Shown: positions 6,536 through 13,204 of the stretch, piece by piece | Numbering within the stretch: the first letter of the stretch is position 1 | Layout: each line of letters starts with the position of its first letter | NCBI GenBank assembly: GCA_050996405.1 | Contig: JBPCRW010000246.1 | Location: forward strand, 1 to 14,579 | Origin: JBPCRW01 sp050996405 | GTDB taxonomy: Bacteria > Acidobacteriota > Blastocatellia > Pyrinomonadales > Pyrinomonadaceae | Direction: 5' to 3' | Length of the DNA stretch: 14,579 bases | Translations under genes and position numbers: made by a program | Notes under the pieces: generated by a model | Told to the model about the DNA's origin: nothing | Databases searched by the model: none | Seen by the model: only the letters and a program-made list of their open reading frames with translations

Positions 6536-8983
6536 CTAAATTCTCGCCGCGCGAATAATATCCGCGAAAACTCCCGCCGCCGTGACATCCGCGCCCGCGC
6601 CCGCGCCTTTGATGACCAGAGGCAAATCGGCGTAGCGATTCGTGTAAAATAAAATGGCATTGTCTTTGCCCGAAAGATTGGCGAAATTATGCGCCTTGTC
6701 AATGCTTTGCAAACCGACCGATGCTTTGCCGTCATCAAACGAAGCGATGTATTTCAACGAAAGATTTTTAGATTTCGCGTCGTCTAAAATCTCCCGAAAA
6801 TAATTTTCGTGTTTTTCCATTTCGTCGTAAAAATCTTCGACCGTTCCACGCAGACACGATGCGGGCAGAAAACTTTTATTTTCAATGTCGGACATTTCAG
6901 TTTTGTAACCGGCTTCACGCGCCAGAATCAAAATTTTTCGCGCGACATCCGTTCCGCTTAAATCGAGTCGCGGGTCGGGTTCTGTGTAGCCTTCCGCCTG
7001 CGCTTGCCGGACGACCGACGAAAAAGAGCGCGCGCCGTCGTAATTATTAAAAACAAAATTCAAAGTTCCCGACAAAACCGCTTCGATGCGTCTTATTTTA
7101 TCGCCGCTTCGCATCAAATCATTGAGTGTGTTGATAATCGGCAAGCCCGCGCCGACATTCGTTTCAAACAAAAAAGCCGTGCCGAATTCACGGGATAAAT
7201 TTTTTAAGTTGAGATATTTTTCGTGTTCGGACGAACACGCGATTTTGTTGCAGGCAATGACCGAAACCGACTTCCGCAAAAGTTTCGGGTAAATTTCGAC
7301 GACGTTTTCGCTGGCGGTCGCGTCAACGAAAATCGAATTTCTCAAGTTTTTCTCGACAATCAAATCGGCAAAATTTTGCGCTTCCCGTTCCGGTTCGGAA
7401 TTTGGAATTTGGAATTTGAAATCTGAAATATCAATTCCTTCTTCGTCGAACTGCACATTTCTGCTGTTCGCCAGACCGACGACGCGCGCGTTTAAACGTA
7501 AATTTTCGCGTAAAAAATTTCTTTGCTGCTCGATTTGCGCCAATAATTTTTTGCCGACCATTCCGACTCCGGCGATGAAGATATTTATCTGCCGGTTGCC
7601 GTCCGAAAAGAATTCTTCGTGCAGGCTGTTGACGGCTTTTCGCACGTCGTTTGAACTAATAATCGCCGAAATATTTCTTTCCGAAGAGCCTTGCGCGATG
7701 GCGTGAATGTTGATGCCCTGCGCGCCGAGCGCGGCAAACATTTTGCCGGAAACGCCCGTGTGATTTTTCATCTTGTCGCCGACCAGAGCGAGACACGAAA
7801 AATTATTTTCGACGCGCAAAGGCTCGAGTTTCTCGACGTTTATTTCATATTCAAATTCTTTATCGACAATCTCTTTTGCCAATCTTCCGAATTTTTCTTC
7901 GACCGCGACGCAAATCGAATGTTCCGACGAGCTTTGCGTAATCAAAATAACATTTATCCGCGCCCGCGAAAGCGCGTCGAAAAGCCGTTTGGAAAAACCC
8001 GGAACGCCGACCATACCAGAACCTTCCAAATTTAAAACGGAAATTTTATCAATGCTCGTGATGCCGCGAATGATGTCTTTTTCGCCGGAATTTTCCGATT
8101 CAATCCGCGTCCCAAAATCGTCGGGCGCGAAAGTGTTTTTTATCAAAACCGGAATTTTTCGCCGCATTACAGGCTGAATCGTCGGCGGGTAAATCACTTT
8201 CGCGCCGAAGTGCGAAAGTTCCATCGCTTCGCGGTAAGTGATGCGCGGAATTTGTTTGATATGGCGAACGACGCGCGGGTCGGCGGTCATCATTCCCGAA
8301 ACATCCGTCCAGATTTCCAGAATTTCCGCGTCCAAAGCCGCCGCCAAAATTGCGCCTGTGTAATCCGAACCGCCGCGCCCCAGGGTGGTTGTAATTCCAG
8401 CGGCATCGGACGCGATAAAACCTGGCAGAATAAAAAGTTTTGTGTTTTCGTTTTGAAAATAATTTTTAATATTCGCGTTTGTTTTACCGAAATCGACCGC
8501 CGCGAAACCGAAATTTGAATCGGTTTTTATCAGTTCGCGCGAATCCTTCCAGACGTTTTCAACTTGCATCGAATCGAGTTTTGCCGCGACAATTCTGGTT
8601 GAAAGAATCTCGCCGAAACTGGTGATTCGGTCAATCGTCCGCATGGATAGTTCGCGCAGCAAAAAAACGCCTTCGCAGATATTTTCCAGTTCGTTGATGC
8701 GTTTTTTGACAAAGCTCAAAGTTGCGCTTTGCGCTTGGACGGGTAAAAGCTCACGCGCCGCGTCGAAATGTTTTGTTTCGATTTCCTTAATTTCGGCGCG
8801 GAAATTTTCGTCGCCGCTTTCGGCAAGTTTTCCCGCCGCAATCAGCGCGTCGGTCGTGCCTTGCATTGCCGACAAAACGACGACGCACGAATCTTTTTGG
8901 GCTGCGCTTTTAACGATTTCGACTACTTTTTCGATGCTCTCGGCATTTCCGACCGACGAGCCGCCAAACTTTAAAACTTTCAT
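6536..8983 (-). CDS. thrA: Bifunctional aspartokinase / homoserine dehydrogenase
   Basis: Catalyses the first and third steps from aspartate to threonine: phosphorylation of aspartate, and reduction of aspartate semialdehyde to homoserine. The 815 residues match the E. coli ThrA/MetL layout. Residues 1-300 are the kinase, with KFGGSSVG (5-12) and TLGRGGSDYTGA (200-211). Residues 310-460 are two ACT-type units (VLNLEGSGMVGVPG, ALVGDKMKNHTGVSG), the usual site of threonine feedback. Residues 466-815 are the dehydrogenase, with the GVGMVG nucleotide loop (472-477), TNVGAGLP, TEPDPRLDLSGTDVARK and AGVFADIIRAARI at the end. Residues 518-530 are encoded by a heptanucleotide tandem repeat and look like an in-frame insertion in a loop. 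It lies downstream of thrC on the same strand, separated by inverted repeat D, and converges on argD. Confidence 0.96.
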   Translation of the reverse strand: MKVLKFGGSSVGNAESIEKVVEIVKSAAQKDSCVVVLSAMQGTTDALIAAGKLAESGDENFRAEIKEIETKHFDAARELLPVQAQSATLSFVKKRINELENICEGVFLLRELSMRTIDRITSFGEILSTRIVAAKLDSMQVENVWKDSRELIKTDSNFGFAAVDFGKTNANIKNYFQNENTKLFILPGFIASDAAGITTTLGRGGSDYTGAILAAALDAEILEIWTDVSGMMTADPRVVRHIKQIPRITYREAMELSHFGAKVIYPPTIQPVMRRKIPVLIKNTFAPDDFGTRIESENSGEKDIIRGITSIDKISVLNLEGSGMVGVPGFSKRLFDALSRARINVILITQSSSEHSICVAVEEKFGRLAKEIVDKEFEYEINVEKLEPLRVENNFSCLALVGDKMKNHTGVSGKMFAALGAQGINIHAIAQGSSERNISAIISSNDVRKAVNSLHEEFFSDGNRQINIFIAGVGMVGKKLLAQIEQQRNFLRENLRLNARVVGLANSRNVQFDEEGIDISDFKFQIPNSEPEREAQNFADLIVEKNLRNSIFVDATASENVVEIYPKLLRKSVSVIACNKIACSSEHEKYLNLKNLSREFGTAFLFETNVGAGLPIINTLNDLMRSGDKIRRIEAVLSGTLNFVFNNYDGARSFSSVVRQAQAEGYTEPDPRLDLSGTDVARKILILAREAGYKTEMSDIENKSFLPASCLRGTVEDFYDEMEKHENYFREILDDAKSKNLSLKYIASFDDGKASVGLQSIDKAHNFANLSGKDNAILFYTNRYADLPLVIKGAGAGADVTAAGVFADIIRAARI
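7397..7431. repeat. Heptanucleotide tandem repeat inside thrA
   Basis: Five consecutive 7-nt units on the + strand: GGAATTT three times exactly (7397-7417), then the variants GAAATCT and GAAATAT (7418-7431). On the coding strand they are read as part of ISDFKFQIPNSE, residues 518-530 of ThrA, in the dehydrogenase domain between GLANSRNVQF and the conserved VDATAS strand. Seven does not divide by three, so the frame is kept only because the whole insert happens to be compatible. The peptide has no counterpart that I can recall in other homoserine dehydrogenases. Confidence 0.85.
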
Positions 8984-8991
8984 ATTTTATT

Positions 8992-9068
8992 TTAGCTACA
9001 GAGAACACAGAGTTAAAAATTTTTTTCTCCTCTAAAATCTCTGTGTCCTCTGTGAACTCTGCGGCTAA
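8992..9068. repeat. Inverted repeat D between thrC and thrA
   Basis: The left arm at 8992-9012 and the right arm at 9048-9068, 21 nt each, match at 17 positions as reverse complements, sharing TTAGC, CAGAG and CACAGAG. The spacer is 35 nt. The right side carries a 9-nt imperfect tandem pattern: CTCTGTGTC, CTCTGTGAA, CTCTGCGGC. The right arm runs over the thrC stop codon (CTA on the + strand at 9065-9067), so the element supplies the end of that gene. The left arm ends 9 bases before the thrA start on the minus strand. In a thrC-thrA transcript it would fold in the 5' region of thrA. Confidence 0.82.
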
Positions 9069-10384
9069 ATCTTTTTCAATAAAATTTCCTTCAAATCTTC
9101 ATAATTCGCTTCAATTTCCGTGCTGTGTTTCGGACGCGAAAACAAATCTTTAACTGCTTCGGGCGTTGCGCCGCAAGTTCCGATAATTTTTTCGACCGAA
9201 TCGAATTTTATCGGGTGCGCCGTTTCGAGAAAAAATCCTTTTTTATCGGGATGTTTTTCCAGATATTTACGAAGCGTGTAAAATCCGACCGCGCCGTGCG
9301 GGTCTAAAATGTAACCGTATTTTTGATAAACTTCGAGCATCGTCGCGGCGGTCGCTTCGTCCGAAACGCTCGTCGCGTTCATAATTTCTTTGAGGTTCAA
9401 ATAATCATTGTCGAACATCTCCAAAATCCGCGCGAAGTTTGAAGGATTAGCCACGTCCATCGCGTTGGAAAAAGTTTGAACCGAAGATTTAATTTCCATT
9501 TCACCTTTTTCCATAAATTTTGGAATTGCGTCATTGGCATTGGTCGCGGCGATAAATTTTTCGCACGGCAGACCGGAAATATGAGCTAAGATTCCGGCGC
9601 AGATATTGCCGAAATTTCCGCTCGGAACTGAAATAACCGGACTTTGAACTTTGCACTTTGAACTTTGAACTTCATCCAGCCATTGCTGAACGGCGTAAAA
9701 ATAATAAAACTGCTGCGGCAGCCAGCGCGCGACGTTTATTGAATTTGCCGACGTGAGAAAAACTTTTCGTTTCAAATCTTCGTCGGCAAGCGCGGTTTTC
9801 GCCAGCGTTTGACAGTCATCAAAAGTTCCATTTACTTCGAGCGCGAAAATGTTTTTTCCCGGAGTTGTAAGCTGCAATTCCTGAACGCGCGAAACCTTTC
9901 CTTTTGGATAAAGAATGACGACTTCCACATTTTCCACATCATAAAAACCCGCCGCGACCGCGCCGCCCGTATCGCCGGAAGTAGCGACGACAACGATTGT
10001 TTTTTCGCTTTTTTTGCTGGAAAAATATTGCAGGCAGCGGCTCATAAATCTCGCGCCGACATCTTTAAAAGCCAAGGTTGCGCCGTGAAAAAGTTCGAGC
10101 GTCGAGATGTTTTCCGTAATGCGGACGAGCGGAAAATCGAAATAGACGGTTTCGGCGCAAATCTGAAAAAGCGTTTCGTCGTCAATCGTTTCCCCGACAA
10201 AAGGTTTGATAACTTCAAACGCGATTCGCGCTTTCGATTTTTTGGGAAAATCCTTCCAAAATTTATCGGAAAGCGCGGGAATTTTTTCGGGAAAATATAA
10301 ACCTTTGTCGTCGGGCTGCCCTTGTAAAGTCGCTTCGCGGAAAGAAACGTGAGCCGATTTCCTGTTCGTGCTAAAGTATTTCAT
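9065..10384 (-). CDS. thrC: Threonine synthase
   Basis: PLP enzyme that converts O-phosphohomoserine to threonine, the last step of the pathway. The 439 residues fit the longer, fungal/E. coli-like class, which starts with MKYFSTNR and an N-terminal FREATLQGQPDDKGLYFPE motif. The Schiff-base lysine is Lys107 in LAFKDVGARFMSR. The phosphate-binding SGDTGGAVAAGF lies at 136-147, and SVPSGNFGN follows at about 251-259. Between the last helix before SVPSGNFGN and that strand sits VQSSKCKVQS (239-248), encoded by a heptanucleotide tandem repeat. It is transcribed divergently from thrB with 100 bases between the two starts, and thrA follows after inverted repeat D. A palindrome 10 bases before its ATG could regulate translation. 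Confidence 0.95.
   Translation of the reverse strand: MKYFSTNRKSAHVSFREATLQGQPDDKGLYFPEKIPALSDKFWKDFPKKSKARIAFEVIKPFVGETIDDETLFQICAETVYFDFPLVRITENISTLELFHGATLAFKDVGARFMSRCLQYFSSKKSEKTIVVVATSGDTGGAVAAGFYDVENVEVVILYPKGKVSRVQELQLTTPGKNIFALEVNGTFDDCQTLAKTALADEDLKRKVFLTSANSINVARWLPQQFYYFYAVQQWLDEVQSSKCKVQSPVISVPSGNFGNICAGILAHISGLPCEKFIAATNANDAIPKFMEKGEMEIKSSVQTFSNAMDVANPSNFARILEMFDNDYLNLKEIMNATSVSDEATAATMLEVYQKYGYILDPHGAVGFYTLRKYLEKHPDKKGFFLETAHPIKFDSVEKIIGTCGATPEAVKDLFSRPKHSTEIEANYEDLKEILLKKI
9641..9672. repeat. Heptanucleotide tandem repeat inside thrC
   Basis: Four 7-nt units, ACTTTGA, ACTTTGC, ACTTTGA and ACTTTGA (9641-9668), then ACTT. In the thrC reading direction they are read as VQSSKCKVQS (residues 239-248), so that the peptide itself repeats VQS after seven residues. 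The insert lies just before the conserved SVPSGNFGN strand, probably in a surface loop. The unit is related in length and A-T style to the one in thrA but has a different sequence. Confidence 0.88.
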
Positions 10385-10484
10385 CTGAAATTTGTTTCAA
10401 GTCGCCGCTTCTTTTACGGCTCGACTTCAAACGAATTATCATAAAGGAATTTTAGTTTTTGCTAAAGTTAAATAATCAAAATTT
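10385..10484. promoter_or_regulatory. Divergent thrC / thrB control region with palindromes
   Basis: These 100 bases separate the divergent starts of thrC (minus) and thrB (plus) and must hold the promoters of both. The main palindrome pairs 10394-10407 with 10417-10432 (GTTTCAAGTCG-CCG against CGG-CT-CGACTTCAAAC), with one mismatch, a two-base bulge and a nine-base spacer. Smaller ones are TGAAA-N4-TTTCA (10386-10399) and TTTAG-N6-CTAAA (10451-10466). A possible minus-strand -10 element, TATGAT, lies near 10438 on the + map with no convincing -35. No threonine/isoleucine-rich leader peptide was found, so classical thr attenuation is not supported. The promoter positions are guesses; the palindromes are plain in the sequence. 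Confidence 0.5.
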
Positions 10485-11414
10485 ATGAAGGAAGTAACCG
10501 TTTTCGCGCCCGCCACCGTCGCCAATGTCGTCTGCGGATTCGACGTTTTGGGCTTTGCCCTTAGCGAGCCGAACGACAAAATGACCGTGCGGTTGATTGA
10601 GGAAAAAACGGTTCGCATCGTCAATTGCGACGATTACAATCTGCCAACCGAACCGACGAAAAATGTCGCGGGCGCGGCTTTGCTTTCGCTGCTCTCGGCG
10701 ATTGATGAAAACGTCGGCTTTGAAATTGAAATTACGAAACGCATCAAACCCGGAAGCGGAATCGGTTCGAGCGCGGCAAGCGCGGCGGGCGCGGTTGTCG
10801 GCGCGAATTATTTATTAAACGAAAAATTTTCCAAACTCGAACTGGTTGATTTTGCGATGGACGGCGAAAAAATTGCCGCCGGCTCTCGTATTGCCGATAA
10901 CGTCGCGCCCGCAATTTTTGGCGGTTTTACTCTCGTTCGCTCAAATAATCCGCTCGATATAATTTCGCTCGAATTTCCGCCGCTGTTCGTGACCGTGATA
11001 CATCCGCAAATCGAAATTAAAACATCGGACGCGCGGGAAATTTTGAAACAAAAAGTCGAATTAAAAGATGCCGTCGCGCAATGGGGAAATGTCGCCGCGC
11101 TGGTTGCGGGATTGCAGAAAGGCGATTACGATTTGATTTCGCGCTCGCTCGAAGACAAAATTATCGAACCCGTTCGCAGCATTTTGATTCCGCATTTCGA
11201 CCGTCTAAAAAAAGAATCGAAACGCGCGGGCGCGCTCGGCGGCGGAATTTCCGGTTCGGGTCCGAGCGTTTTTATGCTTTCGGAAACTTTGCAGACGGCG
11301 CGAAAAGTCGAAAATACGATGCGCGAAATTTACGAGCCGACCGGAATTGATTTTAATATTTATGTATCGGAAATAAACGACAAGGGAGTGAAATCGACAG
11401 AAGCCCGCGCGTGA
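10485..11414 (+). CDS. thrB: Homoserine kinase
   Basis: Phosphorylates homoserine with ATP, supplying the substrate of ThrC. The 309 residues match the GHMP kinase family. The N-terminus VTVFAPATVANVVCGFDVLG (4-23) is the family signature, and the ATP loop is PGSGIGSSAASAAG (89-102). GGGISGSGPSVFML near the C-terminus is the third GHMP motif. The ATG at 10485 starts at the expected place just before the first strand; no Shine-Dalgarno is seen. The last four residues, EARA, and the stop codon are encoded by the left arm of inverted repeat E, so the native C-terminus has been replaced or extended by the repeat. It is separated from its pathway partners thrC and thrA by orientation but shares their control region. 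Confidence 0.96.
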   Translation: MKEVTVFAPATVANVVCGFDVLGFALSEPNDKMTVRLIEEKTVRIVNCDDYNLPTEPTKNVAGAALLSLLSAIDENVGFEIEITKRIKPGSGIGSSAASAAGAVVGANYLLNEKFSKLELVDFAMDGEKIAAGSRIADNVAPAIFGGFTLVRSNNPLDIISLEFPPLFVTVIHPQIEIKTSDAREILKQKVELKDAVAQWGNVAALVAGLQKGDYDLISRSLEDKIIEPVRSILIPHFDRLKKESKRAGALGGGISGSGPSVFMLSETLQTARKVENTMREIYEPTGIDFNIYVSEINDKGVKSTEARA

Positions 11415-11477
11415 GCAAGGGCGGATTTCCAAGAATTTCAGCATCTGATTTTCACCCTCGCTCGCGCGCGGGCTTCT
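11399..11477. repeat. Inverted repeat E (AGAAGCCCGCGCG type) overlapping the thrB end
   Basis: The left arm at 11399-11421 and the right arm at 11455-11477 are each 23 nt and match at 21 positions; the spacer is 33 nt. Within the spacer a further imperfect stem, GAATTTCAG-CAT-CTGATTTTC, lies at about 11433-11453, so the whole element can fold as one long hairpin with a short apical loop. It is very GC-rich, includes the thrB stop codon at 11412-11414, and ends seven bases before the duplicated start of the HAD gene. It is likely to block or end read-through from thrB, though no U-tract follows. Confidence 0.9.
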
Positions 11478-11482
11478 GATTC

Positions 11483-11529
11483 TATGGACAAAGTAATTTT
11501 TCTTTTATGGACAAAGTAATTTTTCTTTT
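11483..11529. repeat. 23-bp exact tandem duplication at the HAD gene start
   Basis: The sequence beginning ATGGACAAAGTAATTTTTCT and ending TTT occurs twice back to back, at 11484-11506 and 11507-11529, with no mismatch; the period is 23. Because 23 is not a multiple of three, the two ATG codons lie in different frames. Only the second opens the full-length HAD protein. The perfect identity suggests a recent event, such as slipped-strand replication, or an assembly error. Confidence 0.93.
11484..11519 (+). other. Short decoy reading frame made by the duplication
   Basis: The first copy of the duplicated start opens an 11-codon frame, MDKVIFLLWTK followed by TAA at 11517-11519. It shares the first seven residues with the true HAD product, then shifts. 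Its stop lies 11 bases inside the second copy's gene, so ribosomes starting here could terminate and restart at the second ATG. It is probably not a functional gene, but it could lower or couple expression of the HAD enzyme. Confidence 0.5.
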
Positions 11530-12178
11530 TGACGTTGATAACACATTGCTTGACAACGACCGCGTGGCAAAAGATTTGCGCGGCTTTCTGGAAAAGGAAG
11601 TCGGAGCGAAACGCTCGAATCGTTACTGGGAAATTTTCGAGCAGTTGCGCGGCGAACTCGGCTACGCGGACTATCTCGGCGCGCTGCAGCGTTACCGGCT
11701 CGAACATCCTTACGACACGCACCTGCTCGCCGTTTCGACTTATCTCATCAATTATCCTTTTGCGAACAGGCTTTTTCCAAACTCGCTGGACGCGATTGAG
11801 CATTGTCGAAAATTCGGAAAAGTCGTCATTCTGTCGGACGGCGATGTCGTTTTTCAACCGCGCAAAGTCGAGCGTTCGGGACTGTTTGAAGCCGTCGAAG
11901 GAAACGTTTTAATTTACATTCACAAGGAACAAGAGTTGAAAGATGTCGAGCGTCGTTATCCGGCGCGGCATTACGTTTTGATTGACGATAAAGTGCGAAT
12001 TTTGGCGGCGATTAAAAAAGTCTGGCATTCAAAAGTGACGACCGTTTTTCCGAAACAAGGACATTACGCATTCGACGAAAAAGAAGTTGCCAAATATCCT
12101 GCGGCTGATATTTCGATTGAACGAATCGGCAATTTATTGAACTTTGACGGCGAACAATTTTTAAAGGCGAACTTTTAA
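11507..12178 (+). CDS. HAD-superfamily hydrolase
   Basis: A 223-residue haloacid-dehalogenase-type phosphatase. Motif I is FDVDNTLLDND with nucleophile Asp9 and acid/base Asp11. Motif II is VVILSDGD with Ser110. Lys120 in FQPRKVERSG is the likely motif III lysine, and motif IV is VLIDDKVRILAA with Asp160/Asp161 for Mg2+. The helical cap lies between motifs I and II (about 20-90), as in subfamily I enzymes. The substrate is unknown. Its position between thrB and argF' would suit a phosphate-ester clean-up role in amino-acid metabolism, but nothing in the sequence proves that. The start is the second of two identical ATG contexts; the first is out of frame. The argF' ATG follows 14 bases after the stop. 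Confidence 0.88.
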   Translation: MDKVIFLFDVDNTLLDNDRVAKDLRGFLEKEVGAKRSNRYWEIFEQLRGELGYADYLGALQRYRLEHPYDTHLLAVSTYLINYPFANRLFPNSLDAIEHCRKFGKVVILSDGDVVFQPRKVERSGLFEAVEGNVLIYIHKEQELKDVERRYPARHYVLIDDKVRILAAIKKVWHSKVTTVFPKQGHYAFDEKEVAKYPAADISIERIGNLLNFDGEQFLKANF

Positions 12179-12192
12179 ATTGATTGAATTTT

Positions 12193-13194
12193 ATGAATCG
12201 AAATTTTTTAAACACTTCGGATTTTTCACGCGCCGAACTCGAAGAAATTATCGAATCGGCATTGAAATTCAAAAACGGCGAAATCGACGATAAACCTTTG
12301 AACGGAAAATCCGTCGCGCTCGTTTTTTTCAATCCGAGTTTGCGAACGCGGGCTTCGATGCAGGTCGGCGTTTATGAACTCGGCGGAAATGCTGTAATTT
12401 TAGAGCCGGGCGGAACTTCTTGGACGCTCGAACACCGCGAAGGCGCGATAATGGACGGCGATAAAACCGAACATTTGAAAGAATTTGTCAGAGTTTTGGA
12501 AAGATATGTTTCGGCAATCGGCGTGCGCTCGTTTGCGGAATTAAAAAATTGGAATCTGGAAAGAGGCGACCCGATTTTGTCGGCGTTTGAAAAATATGCG
12601 TCGAAACCCGTTATCAATCTCGAATCGGCGATGCATCATCCGTGTCAATCAATGGCGGATATGTTGACGATTCGTGAAAAATTTGGAAAGCAAAAGAAAA
12701 AAGTTTTGCTCGCGTGGGCTTGGCATCCGAAACCGCTGCCGATGGCTGTGCCGAATTCTTTCGCGCTCGCGTCGGCGCAGTTCGGTCATGATTTACGAAT
12801 CGCTTTCCCAAAAGGTTACGAACTCGACGACGAATTGATGTCGAAAGTTAAAAATCAAGCGAAAGAAAATGGCGGAAATTTGGAAATCACAAACGATGTT
12901 AATTCTGCTTTCGACGGCGTTGAAGTCGTCTATGCGAAAAGCTGGGGAAGCAAAAATTTTTACGGCGCGCCGGAAAAGGATTTGGAATTTCGCGCTGGTT
13001 TGCGAAACGATTGGATTGTTGACGAAGCGAAAATGCGGAAATCGAACGACGCGATTTTTATGCACTGTTTGCCTGTGCGCCGCAACGTGATTGTGACGGA
13101 TGGAGTAATTGATTCGGCAAATTCGGTTGTCGTTGACGAAGCCGAAAATCGCCTGCACGTTCAAAAAGCGATTTTAAGCAAGTTAGTGAAGTGA
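12193..13194 (+). CDS. argF': N-acylornithine carbamoyltransferase (acetyl or succinyl type)
   Basis: Transfers a carbamoyl group from carbamoyl phosphate to N-acylornithine. The 333 residues align without gaps over the first 90 positions to my memory of Xanthomonas AOTCase. The carbamoyl-phosphate motif is FFNPSLRTRAS (45-55), not the STRT of ordinary OTCases. Trp77, Glu144, HPCQ (149-152), HPKPL (178-182), YAKSW and HCLPVRRN (291-298) are also present. At the acyl-specificity site MDGDKTEH (87-94) residue 92 is Thr, where N-acetyl enzymes have Glu and the Bacteroides N-succinyl enzyme has Pro. Ile300 replaces the carboxylated Lys302 of the acetyl enzyme. MAVPNSFA and HCLPVRRNVIVTD also look more like the succinyl type. 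The ATG at 12193 is preferred to a TTG at 12184 because it gives the family's usual N-terminus. Confidence 0.93.
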   Translation: MNRNFLNTSDFSRAELEEIIESALKFKNGEIDDKPLNGKSVALVFFNPSLRTRASMQVGVYELGGNAVILEPGGTSWTLEHREGAIMDGDKTEHLKEFVRVLERYVSAIGVRSFAELKNWNLERGDPILSAFEKYASKPVINLESAMHHPCQSMADMLTIREKFGKQKKKVLLAWAWHPKPLPMAVPNSFALASAQFGHDLRIAFPKGYELDDELMSKVKNQAKENGGNLEITNDVNSAFDGVEVVYAKSWGSKNFYGAPEKDLEFRAGLRNDWIVDEAKMRKSNDAIFMHCLPVRRNVIVTDGVIDSANSVVVDEAENRLHVQKAILSKLVK

Positions 13195-13204
13195 ATTTAA
13201 AATT

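Noticed and set aside
6859..8518. Many plus-strand open frames across thrA
   Set aside because: They are antisense shadows of the 815-residue thrA gene, rich in Arg, Phe and Ser as expected from reading the opposite strand of this codon usage, and have no family signatures.
9809..10300. 163-codon plus-strand frame opposite thrC
   Set aside because: It lies wholly within thrC, has a shadow-like composition and no recognisable domain.
10385..10484. Threonine attenuator leader peptide
   Set aside because: No short frame rich in Thr or Ile codons precedes thrC or thrB; only palindromes are present.
12184..12192. TTG start for argF' three codons upstream
   Set aside because: The ATG at 12193 gives an N-terminus that lines up with known N-acylornithine transcarbamylases.
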